Shown here: one piece after another, positions 1 through 5,083 of the stretch
Layout of the letters: the number at the start of each line of letters is the position of its first letter
Numbering within the stretch: the first letter of the stretch is position 1
NCBI GenBank assembly: GCA_031265725.1
Contig: JAISCH010000324.1
Coordinates: forward strand, 1 to 6,892
Direction: 5' to 3'
DNA: 6,892 nucleotides
Source: Propionibacteriaceae bacterium
GTDB lineage: Bacteria > Actinomycetota > Actinomycetes > Propionibacteriales > Propionibacteriaceae
The notes under the pieces: model-generated
The model's database searches: none
What the model was told of the DNA's origin: nothing
The model's input: the letters and a program-made list of their open reading frames with translations, nothing else
Position numbers and translations under genes: made by a program

Positions 1-22
1 GTCAGCGGAGGGAGGACACTTT

Positions 23-50
23 TTGGGGCATATCCCCCATCCGGTAGGCT
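23..50 (+). promoter_or_regulatory. Candidate promoter of the DedA-like gene, leaderless
   Basis: A TTGGGG box (23-28), a 16-base spacer and TAGGCT (45-50) precede the GTG start at 58 by exactly 7 bases. Transcription would then begin at or next to the start codon, explaining the lack of a ribosome site directly upstream. An inverted repeat TGGGG-N6-CCCCA (24-39) overlaps the -35 box and spacer and could be an operator. The inference rests on weak consensus matches. Confidence 0.3.
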
Positions 51-57
51 CTTTGTT

Positions 58-765
58 GTGGCCGAACAAGTTCCAGATCATGTTGAGCAAGAGTGGTGGG
101 ATGATCCATCGCTGCCTTGGCGGCACAAACCGACCAAAGCTGATCTGACTTGCTTCGCTTGGCTCACTGCAGTGGGGATTTATGCTTTGGTCATCATGCC
201 GCTGCGTCCGACGTTGCTCGCCCTCGCGCCACAGGTGTTCGGGGCGATGGGCCATTACACCGGGCAGATAATGTCTGGGGCGCTTGCCGCCGTGGGGGAT
301 TCCTGGTGGCCGTTCGTGCTTGTCATCGGCACTTTCGGGACTATCAAATTCGACTGGATCTATTGGTGGGCGGGCAAATTGTGGGGCCGGAACATGATCG
401 AGGTCTGGTCGGGCAAGTCGGAGCGGGTCCGCAGACGCAATGAACGGGCCGAGCGTTTCGCCCGGAAGTACGAGATTCCCGCTCTGCTGCTGGCGGCCTT
501 GCCGATCTTTCCGCGCGGAGTCGTGCTCGTTGTGCTGGGATCGGCCGGGACCACGTTCCGGAAATTCTTCACGGTCAGCTTGATCGGCGCGTTCTGCACC
601 ACTTCTGGCTATCTCGCCCTCGGCTATCTGATCGGTGAGCCAGCGGTCATGCTGATGGAGGAGTACAGCAAGTATCTGCTCTGGCTGTCAGTGGCGATCC
701 TGGTGGGAATGGTGGCCGTCTATTTCTGGCAGAACCGGGGAAGCAATAAAGCCACTGCCGAGTGA
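58..765 (+). CDS. DedA/VTT-family integral membrane protein
   Basis: This 235-residue polytopic membrane protein looks like a member of the DedA (SNARE-associated/VTT) superfamily, whose members are linked to lipid-carrier flipping and envelope homeostasis. The N-terminus (1-30) is hydrophilic and tryptophan-rich. A hydrophobic segment follows at about 31-57. Residues 91-110 carry a DedA-like Gly-rich pattern with Asp99, Tyr102, Gly106 and Gly110 (YWWAGKLWG). After a basic cytoplasmic stretch (119-137) comes the conserved-looking half with FARKYEIPALLLAALP, Pro152-Arg153-Gly154, Gly161/Gly164 and FRKFF. The last membrane helix is at about 205-224. The usual F-x-R-x-x-P arginine is not in its normal place; Arg153 may substitute. 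The GTG start has no good ribosome site and lies 7 bases after a TAGGCT box, so it may be leaderless. The frame stays open to the window edge, so an upstream start outside the window is not excluded. The family call is fairly sure; the substrate is unknown. Confidence 0.8.
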   Translation: MAEQVPDHVEQEWWDDPSLPWRHKPTKADLTCFAWLTAVGIYALVIMPLRPTLLALAPQVFGAMGHYTGQIMSGALAAVGDSWWPFVLVIGTFGTIKFDWIYWWAGKLWGRNMIEVWSGKSERVRRRNERAERFARKYEIPALLLAALPIFPRGVVLVVLGSAGTTFRKFFTVSLIGAFCTTSGYLALGYLIGEPAVMLMEEYSKYLLWLSVAILVGMVAVYFWQNRGSNKATAE

Positions 766-774
766 GAGATCGCG

Positions 775-804
775 CCAGCCGATGAGCGTTCAGCGCTGGG
801 CTGG
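775..804. terminator. Hairpin between convergent dedA-like and ecfA genes
   Basis: CCAGCC (775-780) pairs with GGCTGG (799-804), and an inner AGCG (785-788) pairs with CGCT (794-797) around a 5-base loop. It begins ten bases after the DedA-like stop codon. No T-run follows on either strand, so an intrinsic terminator is only a possibility. A weaker hairpin, CGGTT-GTCA-AACCG, follows at 807-820. Confidence 0.3.
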
Positions 805-893
805 ACCGGTTGTCAAACCGTAGTCTCGGCAATACCGTGTCGTCGGCTGGCTTCGACGCAGGCTCGGCACTGGGCTGGACGACTGTCAAACCG
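790..893. repeat. Imperfect 30-base direct repeat overlapping the ecfA 3' end
   Basis: Copy A (790-820) and copy B (864-893) share CTGGGCTGGAC and TGTCAAACCG at a 73-74-base offset, differing by five substitutions or a short indel in the middle. Copy B contains the last codons and stop of the fused ECF ATPase, so copy A looks like a duplicated remnant of that gene end. Confidence 0.5.
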
Positions 894-2337
894 GCGTCAA
901 TATCCCATGGTCGAGGCGAATGACCAGGTCGGCGCAGGCTGCCACCAGTTCTATGTCGTGGGTGGCGACCAGCACCGTCCGTCCGCTGTCAGCCAGCACG
1001 CGCAAGGCGTCCGCGACAGCGTTCATGTGGTGCAGGTCGAGTCCGGCGGTCGGCTCATCCAAGACGACGACTTCCCTGCCGCTCGCCAGTGCGGTGGCGA
1101 CCGCGACCCGTTGCTTCTGGCCGGTGGACAGCGACATCGGATGGCGATCCGCGACAGCGACGAGATCGAGCCGCTCCATGATCTCCGCCTCGCTAAGTAT
1201 TGGCAGGCCGGTGGGACCGGCCAGGCGCGCTGACAGGGCGATCTCCTCAGCCACCGACTCGGTGAAGAGTTGGTGGTTCACATCCTGCAGGACCAGGAAA
1301 ACCCGTCGCCGCCGCTCGGCCGTATTCCAGTTGCGCCGTCCGTCGTTGAGCCGACCCTCCCGATCGCGGCGCAACCCGCCCAGCCAGGTGGCGAGAGTCG
1401 TCTTTCCGGAGCCATTGGCGCCGACGAGCACGGTCACCTTGCCCTTGGGGATCCGCAGATGATCGACATGGACCGCGTCTTCTGGTCTGGGGGCCGACAG
1501 TCCGGGCGCATGGGTGCTGCGATGGCGGCAGCGCAGGCCGGTGATCTCGAAGCAGTCTCCACCAGGCGGACCCTGGGTCGCGGTCATCGTCTCGCCCCAG
1601 GCGCTCCGCAAACCCAACTGGTGCAATTGCTCGTCATTCAATGAGCGGAAATCGGCCCCACTGAACTCCGTCCGCAATTGCCCGTCCGCGAAAAGCAGCA
1701 CCCGGTCGGCCAAGTCGCGCAGGAATCCCAGCCGGTGCTCAGCCACGACCACCGTCGCGCCGCCAGCTTTCCAACCCGCCATGATCTCGCGTAACTGCCG
1801 GGTCGATTCCAGGTCCAGGTTTGCCGACGGCTCGTCCAAGACATAGATCGCTGGTCGCACGGCGGCCACCGAGGCGCAAGCCACCCGCTGTTTCTCCCCG
1901 CCGGAGAGGGCGAACACCGAACGGTCCCGCAAATCCGCCAAGCCCATCGCGCTGATCGCCTCCTCGACCCGGCTCAGAATCTCCGCAGTGGGAAGCCCCA
2001 GGTTCTCCACCCCGAAGGCGATCTCGCTGGTGGTGTCAGTAGTGAAGAATTGGGCGCGCGGGTTCTGGAACACCGACCCGACCGGGAGCCGCCACAGCGC
2101 GTTCGCACTGGGGTCGATGCCGTCGACTACGACCTGCCCTAAGAGCGATCCCTCATAGTAATGCGGGATCAGGCCGTTGATCAGCCTGGTCAACGTGGTT
2201 TTACCGGAGCCGGACGGCCCGGCGAGCACCACGAACTCGCCTGGACGCAGCGACAGCTCCAGCTTGGCCAACGAATCGCTCTCGACGCCGCTGTAGCTGA
2301 AGCTGACGCCGCTGAGCCGTACCGCGCTATCCGACAA
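886..2337 (-). CDS. Fused two-domain ECF transporter ATPase (EcfA1-EcfA2 type)
   Basis: This 483-residue protein powers the ECF importer: two ABC ATPase domains in one chain hydrolyse ATP at the cytoplasmic face of EcfT. Domain 1 has Walker A GPSGSGKT (40-47), Q-loop Gln91, signature LSGGEKQR (144-151), Walker B with LDEP and catalytic Glu169, and switch His201. Domain 2 has Walker A GANGSGKT (307-314), Q-loop Gln351, signature LSTGQKQR (403-410), Glu428 in LDEP and His460. A hydrophilic linker spans about 225-262. All catalytic positions are present in both halves; the second signature has Thr for the first Gly of LSGGQ. The start is TTG, overlapping the end of ecfT by 11 bases, which suggests translational coupling. 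In other ECF systems the two ATPases are separate proteins; fused forms (YkoD-like) are known. The family is certain; the substrate depends on the S component. Confidence 0.93.
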   Translation of the reverse strand: MSDSAVRLSGVSFSYSGVESDSLAKLELSLRPGEFVVLAGPSGSGKTTLTRLINGLIPHYYEGSLLGQVVVDGIDPSANALWRLPVGSVFQNPRAQFFTTDTTSEIAFGVENLGLPTAEILSRVEEAISAMGLADLRDRSVFALSGGEKQRVACASVAAVRPAIYVLDEPSANLDLESTRQLREIMAGWKAGGATVVVAEHRLGFLRDLADRVLLFADGQLRTEFSGADFRSLNDEQLHQLGLRSAWGETMTATQGPPGGDCFEITGLRCRHRSTHAPGLSAPRPEDAVHVDHLRIPKGKVTVLVGANGSGKTTLATWLGGLRRDREGRLNDGRRNWNTAERRRRVFLVLQDVNHQLFTESVAEEIALSARLAGPTGLPILSEAEIMERLDLVAVADRHPMSLSTGQKQRVAVATALASGREVVVLDEPTAGLDLHHMNAVADALRVLADSGRTVLVATHDIELVAACADLVIRLDHGILTPV

Positions 2338-3025
2338 TCCAAACCCCGATCCCGGTCACCATCGCGCCAAGAGTCAGCACGTCGACTGGCCGCATTCCGA
2401 TCCGGGCGATGCGATGCGTTCGCACCGGCCGTCCCAATCCCCGGGTGAGCGCGGCTTGGCTCAACTCCTCGCCGCAGCGCAAAGTGGACATGATCAGCGG
2501 GATCAGCCGGTATTCCAGCCACGCCAGCGGACCCACCCGCGTCAAGGACAGTCCGCGCGCGCTCATCGCGGTCTGGACACTGGCCGACTCCTCCCGGACC
2601 GTGGGCAGGAAACGCAAAATGACGGCAGCGGGAATGATCACCAACCGGGGTAGATGGATGGCCGCCAATCCGGCCATCAACTCGCCGACCCGGATGCTGA
2701 TCACGGCGATATAGGCCATGAAAATTCCGGGTGCCAAGCGCGCCACCAGACTGGCCAGACCGGCGAGGATGAGATTCAGCCCGCCCAGCCACCAAACGTC
2801 CAGTGACCAGGTCTCGAAGCTGAAGGCGAGCCAGACCAGCGTCGTATAGCCCAAGGCGGCTAGCCAGCGTCCCAGCCCGACAGCCAAGACAGTCGGGATC
2901 GTCATGAAGATCATTCTGGCCACCCCGGCCCCGGCGGCGAAACCAGCGGAGAACATCACCACGTTCAGCACCGCCACCAACAGCAGCGTCGTACGCGGAT
3001 CGAGACGGAAAAGCTCCCGCGCCAT
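2327..3025 (-). CDS. ecfT: ECF transporter transmembrane coupling protein EcfT
   Basis: This 232-residue membrane protein belongs to the CbiQ/EcfT family. It links the substrate-binding S protein to the ATPases. Hydrophobic segments lie at about 12-33, 38-50, 55-72, 77-97, 100-120 and 213-231. Between the fifth and last lies the long cytoplasmic coupling region with RFLPTVREE (138-146) and the two X-Arg-Gly motifs that dock into the ATPases, Ala156-Arg157-Gly158 and Thr194-Arg195-Gly196. The first is canonical Ala-Arg-Gly; the second has Thr in the first position. The ATG is preceded by AGGGGG at 6 bases. The gene lies 156 bases after the S-component stop and overlaps the ATPase start by 11 bases, so T and A are certainly cotranscribed, and S very probably with them. 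Length is normal for the dedicated (group I) members. Confidence 0.9.
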   Translation of the reverse strand: MARELFRLDPRTTLLLVAVLNVVMFSAGFAAGAGVARMIFMTIPTVLAVGLGRWLAALGYTTLVWLAFSFETWSLDVWWLGGLNLILAGLASLVARLAPGIFMAYIAVISIRVGELMAGLAAIHLPRLVIIPAAVILRFLPTVREESASVQTAMSARGLSLTRVGPLAWLEYRLIPLIMSTLRCGEELSQAALTRGLGRPVRTHRIARIGMRPVDVLTLGAMVTGIGVWIVG

Positions 3026-3043
3026 CGCTAGCCCCCTGGCTGT

Positions 3044-3080
3044 CTGAGACTTTGCCGCATGAGCCGAATTCTGCCTTCTC
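3044..3080 (+). repeat. Intergenic repeat, copy 1 (ecfT leader)
   Basis: A 37-base stretch starting CTGAGACTTTGCCG matches the stretch at 4985-5021 upstream of manA at 29 of 37 positions without gaps (25 of the first 30). Both copies lie outside genes. Here it sits about 20 bases upstream of ecfT and reads antisense to it. Confidence 0.5.
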
Positions 3081-3083
3081 GGA

Positions 3084-3153
3084 ATCCCAGCGAAGTAGCC
3101 GGACTTGGAGTCTTCACCAGCCGTCCGACCCTAGCTCGGAGGTCTCCTGGGAT
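3084..3153 (-). other. Possible structured RNA element in the ecfS-ecfT gap
   Basis: The 156-base gap between the S gene and ecfT is unusually long for an operon whose next junction overlaps. A perfect 7-base inverted pair (ATCCCAG 3084-3090 with CTGGGAT 3147-3153) encloses TCCGA/TCGGA (3124-3128 with 3136-3140) and GAAG/CTTC, and an alternative CGGAC/GTCCG pair (3100-3104 with 3123-3127). This resembles a branched RNA, but I recognise no known riboswitch consensus, and a 7-base inverted pair is not rare by chance in a gap this size. Confidence 0.25.
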
Positions 3154-3181
3154 GGCCGCAGCGAGCTGCCCGATGGGGGGA

Positions 3182-3766
3182 TCAAACTATGCCCGCCCGT
3201 TCGAAATGCTTGCGCAACAGCGCTCGTCCCACATAGGCCCCGACCACAGCGCCCAGGGCAAGCTCCCCGATCATGACCGCGAACATCCAATTCGGTGTGA
3301 GGTCCACCAACGCCCGCACCCAGGCCGCGTCATGGCGGCTGCCGATCTTGGCCAGGAACGATTCCCTGGCGAAGAAGAGCGGGACGACCGTGCCGATCAG
3401 CATCTGCGAGAAGACCAGGTAGCCCAGCACCGTATTCGCCCAACGCTTGTACCCGCCCAGTTTGAAGATGAGATCAGCCAGCGGGGAGAGGAAGACAGCC
3501 AGCACGGCGACCCAGTACGACTGCCCGGTGGCCAGCACCAACAGGCTCACCAGGATGCCCAGCAGAGTGACCAGGCCGAATTTGTTCACCCTGGTCAGGA
3601 AGAGCATGAAGACGACCCCGGCGAGCACCGGGATGTAGAACGGCCCCAGCACTTGCAGGATGGGGATCAACGCGCCGAGCTGCCCGAACACGCCCACCAC
3701 GACGAGGTACAGGACGGTGAAGATACCGACGTTGATGAGGTCTTTGGTGGTGATGCTGAGCTTCAC
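3182..3766 (-). CDS. ECF transporter substrate-binding S component, MptD/Trep_Strep type
   Basis: This 194-residue hydrophobic protein is the probable substrate-capturing subunit of the importer. About six membrane segments are visible (near 11-30, 33-55, 62-80, 84-102, 112-132 and 161-181). Recognisable family features are the N-terminal KDLINVGIFT, the FMLFLTRVNKFG loop (53-64), Ala-Asp-Leu-Ile-Phe-Lys near 97-102, LGYLVFS, and the C-terminal KHFERAGIV. These match the Trep_Strep family, annotated as MptD-like ECF S components; no substrate is established to my knowledge. The GTG at 3766 is chosen because GGGAGGG lies just upstream and the family starts there; the frame is open further upstream to 3868 but that extension (SCSLHGSSSS...) looks non-coding. 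EcfT and the fused ATPase follow downstream, making a complete dedicated transporter. Family assignment is good; substrate is unknown. Confidence 0.87.
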   Translation of the reverse strand: MKLSITTKDLINVGIFTVLYLVVVGVFGQLGALIPILQVLGPFYIPVLAGVVFMLFLTRVNKFGLVTLLGILVSLLVLATGQSYWVAVLAVFLSPLADLIFKLGGYKRWANTVLGYLVFSQMLIGTVVPLFFARESFLAKIGSRHDAAWVRALVDLTPNWMFAVMIGELALGAVVGAYVGRALLRKHFERAGIV

Positions 3767-3812
3767 TGTGATCCCTCCCCGGTGCGGCTGGGCACGCACG
3801 CCTTCAGTTTTG

Positions 3813-3842
3813 AGGCTACTGGAACTGCCGTGAAGTGAACAA
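3813..3842 (-). promoter_or_regulatory. Candidate promoter of the ECF operon
   Basis: On the minus strand TTGTTC (3842-3837) and TAGCCT (3818-3813) are 18 bases apart, giving a leader of about 40 bases to the GTG at 3766. The -35 box overlaps that of the candidate hemG promoter on the other strand. The match to consensus is modest. Confidence 0.25.
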
Positions 3843-3864
3843 CTTTCGCCCGTTTGGGTAGAGT
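3836..3864 (+). promoter_or_regulatory. Candidate promoter of hemG
   Basis: TGAACA (3836-3841), a 17-base spacer and TAGAGT (3859-3864) would start transcription near 3871, about 38 bases before the chosen start. The boxes match consensus at four of six positions each. No inverted repeat that would mark an operator is evident. Confidence 0.3.
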
Positions 3865-3908
3865 GCAAGGGGCTGAAATTTACGGAGCTAGGACATCGGG
3901 AGATGCGG

Positions 3909-4463
3909 ATGGGTGACGACCGGGTGCTGATCGTCTACGGGGGACGTTTCGGGCAGAGTGAGAAGATCGCGTCGGCGATGCGGGCGACGCTGACGGAGAA
4001 GGGGTTGCCGAGCGATTTGGTCCCGCTCACACCTAAGACCGCGCCGGACCCGTCCACACATAGCGCGTTGCTGTTGGTGACATCGGTGCGCTATGGCCAT
4101 TTCGACCGGAACGCCTACCGCCTGCTGGAGCGGAACCGCACCTGGTTGGAGAACCATCCCACCCAACTGGTCACTGTGTCGCTGACCGCGCGGAAACCGG
4201 AGAAGCGCGATCCGCAGGAGCATTCCTACACCAGGAAGTTCCTGGCCAAGAGCGGATGGAAGGGATCGGTCGCCGTCGTCGCGGGGTCATTGCTGTATCC
4301 GCAGTACAACATCTTCGACCGGCTGGTCATCCAGTTCATCATGCGGATCACCGACGGCCCGACCGACCCCAGCCAGACGATCGAGTACACCGATTGGGAG
4401 CAGGTCGAGAAAGTGGCGACGAATTTTGCCGATACGATCCTGAGCGGCAATCCCGGACGTTGA
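3909..4463 (+). CDS. hemG: HemG-type menaquinone-dependent protoporphyrinogen IX dehydrogenase
   Basis: This 184-residue flavodoxin-like protein matches HemG, which oxidises protoporphyrinogen IX to protoporphyrin IX with FMN and passes electrons to respiratory quinones at the membrane. Visible hallmarks are the FMN phosphate loop region YGGRFGQS (10-17), SVRYGH (59-64), the insert that separates HemG from ordinary flavodoxins with ARKPEKRDPQ (94-103) and SYTRKFL (106-112), then VAGSLLYPQY (124-133), FDR (136-138), FIMR, GPTD (150-153) and YTDWEQV (160-166). From memory of E. coli HemG (181 residues), most of these are identical or nearly so, so this is not a generic flavodoxin. The ATG at 3909 is chosen over 3903 because GGGAG (3898-3902) is 6 bases from it but abuts the earlier one. 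No other haem gene is adjacent. Most actinobacteria are known for the HemY/CgoX coproporphyrin route, so a role as a second or replacement oxidase is unsettled. Confidence 0.85.
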   Translation: MGDDRVLIVYGGRFGQSEKIASAMRATLTEKGLPSDLVPLTPKTAPDPSTHSALLLVTSVRYGHFDRNAYRLLERNRTWLENHPTQLVTVSLTARKPEKRDPQEHSYTRKFLAKSGWKGSVAVVAGSLLYPQYNIFDRLVIQFIMRITDGPTDPSQTIEYTDWEQVEKVATNFADTILSGNPGR

Positions 4464-4487
4464 TCCAGCAGCGTCTCCTGCGCTGGA
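4464..4487 (+). terminator. Hairpin directly after hemG
   Basis: TCCAGC (4464-4469) pairs with GCTGGA (4482-4487) starting at the first base after the hemG stop. The loop is 12 bases and no T-tract follows, so termination is only suggested by position. Confidence 0.35.
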
Positions 4488-4547
4488 CACGATGAACCCT
4501 ATGAACTCGAAACTGGTCAGTGGCTGAGCGCGGCACAGCCCGCACCA

Positions 4548-4583
4548 CCAGGGACCACCCAGTACCCAGGGATCACCCGGCTA
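4548..4583. repeat. Two-copy 18-base tandem repeat
   Basis: CCAGGGACCACCC (4548-4560) recurs as CCAGGGATCACCC (4566-4578), 12 of 13 identical at an 18-base period. It ends at the stop codon of the DUF3263 gene, in the convergent gap with hemG. No function is apparent. Confidence 0.45.
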
Positions 4584-4862
4584 CACCCTGATCTGGATGC
4601 CCAGCCGCTTCGCGGTGCGTTCCTTCTGCCGCGCGCTGCGCAACCGGCGCAACCGCTTCACCAGCAGCGGGTCGTAGGCGAGGGCGGCGTCGTCATCAAT
4701 GAGGGAGTTGAGCATTTGGTAGTAACGGGTGGCAGAGATGCCGAAGCGTTCTCTGATCTCAGTCTCTTTCGCCCCCGGTAACGACCACCAGGACTTCTCA
4801 AAGTCGAGGACGCCTCGTTCCTGTTCAGTCAGGGTCGCCATGTAGAGCGCAGCTTCAGCCAT
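4581..4862 (-). CDS. DUF3263 family protein, probable helix-turn-helix
   Basis: This 93-residue protein is recognisable as DUF3263 from the order TEQERGVLDFE (12-22), SWWSLPGAKE (24-33), IRERFGISATRYYQMLNSLID (36-56), DPLLVKRLRRLRSARQ (64-79) and a basic end (KERTAKRLG). The family is, as far as I know, restricted to Actinobacteria and has no established function. The segment IRERFGIS-ATRYYQMLN has the spacing of a helix-turn-helix with Arg46-Tyr47-Tyr48 in a recognition-helix position, and the C-terminal quarter is strongly basic, so DNA binding is my inference. Three starts are possible: 4871, 4862 and 4841. I choose the ATG at 4862, since 4871 lies inside a good -10 box (TAGAAT) and 4862 lies 7 bases beyond it, as in leaderless actinobacterial genes. 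Its promoter carries a perfect dyad, so autoregulation is conceivable. Confidence 0.85.
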   Translation of the reverse strand: MAEAALYMATLTEQERGVLDFEKSWWSLPGAKETEIRERFGISATRYYQMLNSLIDDDAALAYDPLLVKRLRRLRSARQKERTAKRLGIQIRV

Positions 4863-4869
4863 AGCCCCC

Positions 4870-4899
4870 ATTCTAAATCACAACCATGTGATTCGTCAC
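4870..4899 (-). promoter_or_regulatory. Promoter and operator-like dyad of the DUF3263 gene
   Basis: On the minus strand GTGACG (4899-4894) and TAGAAT (4875-4870) frame an 18-base spacer (4893-4876). That spacer is exactly an inverted repeat, AATCACA and TGTGATT around four bases. A regulator bound there would lie between the two boxes. The -10 box ends 7 bases before the ATG at 4862, so the transcript is probably leaderless. Confidence 0.5.
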
Positions 4900-4900
4900 C

Positions 4901-4910
4901 ATGTCGACAT
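4901..4910. promoter_or_regulatory. Second palindrome, ATGTCGACAT
   Basis: A perfect 10-base palindrome lies just upstream of the DUF3263 -35 box, in the divergent gap shared with manA. It may be a second half of a composite operator or chance. Confidence 0.2.
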
Positions 4911-4984
4911 TTTCTGATCAGGCCATAAGGGTTGCCCAATAGGTCGCTGGTTAAGCGAGCTAATGGCGCGATCTCATAGGGTAG

Positions 4985-5021
4985 CTGAAACTTTGCCGAA
5001 TGGGCCGAGTCCTGTTTTCCA
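4985..5021 (+). repeat. Intergenic repeat, copy 2 (manA upstream region)
   Basis: This stretch, starting CTGAAACTTTGCCG, is the partner of 3044-3080 (29 of 37 positions). It lies 63-99 bases before the manA start. The 221-base gap around it (4863-5083) otherwise holds the DUF3263 promoter, the 10-base palindrome and a small TCGCT/AGCGA hairpin (4944-4958). Confidence 0.5.
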
Positions 5022-5070
5022 ACAAAGCATGGTGGCTGCTGCGGCTTTTCGATAAACTTGCTTGACGCTG

Positions 5071-5077
5071 AGGGAGG
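5071..5077 (+). promoter_or_regulatory. Strong ribosome binding site of manA
   Basis: AGGGAGG lies 6 bases before the ATG at 5084 and fixes that start. Upstream, TAAACT (5053-5058) is a possible -10 box, but no convincing -35 box is at the right distance. Confidence 0.7.
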
Positions 5078-5083
5078 GCATCC

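Noticed and set aside
920..1462. A 180-codon plus-strand frame antisense to the ATPase
   Set aside because: Its product is a Ser/Arg-rich shadow of the ATPase coding strand without recognisable motifs.
2190..2795. A 201-codon minus-strand frame across the ecfT-ecfA junction
   Set aside because: It is the shifted frame of two well-identified genes, is Arg/Gly/Ser-rich and shows no domain.
3044..3182. TPP or cobalamin riboswitch in the ecfS-ecfT gap
   Set aside because: Fragments such as CTGAGA and CAGGAGACC recall these aptamers, but they occur on the wrong strand or in the wrong order and the other conserved boxes are missing.
3059..3838. A 259-codon open frame on the plus strand, rich in Asp, Glu, Gln and His
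   Set aside because: It lies antisense to the S-component gene; frames opposite a hydrophobic membrane gene give just this kind of acidic, low-complexity product. No ribosome site or family match supports it.
5025..5048. Attenuator-like hairpin AAAGC...GCTTTT upstream of manA
   Set aside because: Only five base pairs with a 14-base loop, no leader peptide and no established transcript across it.
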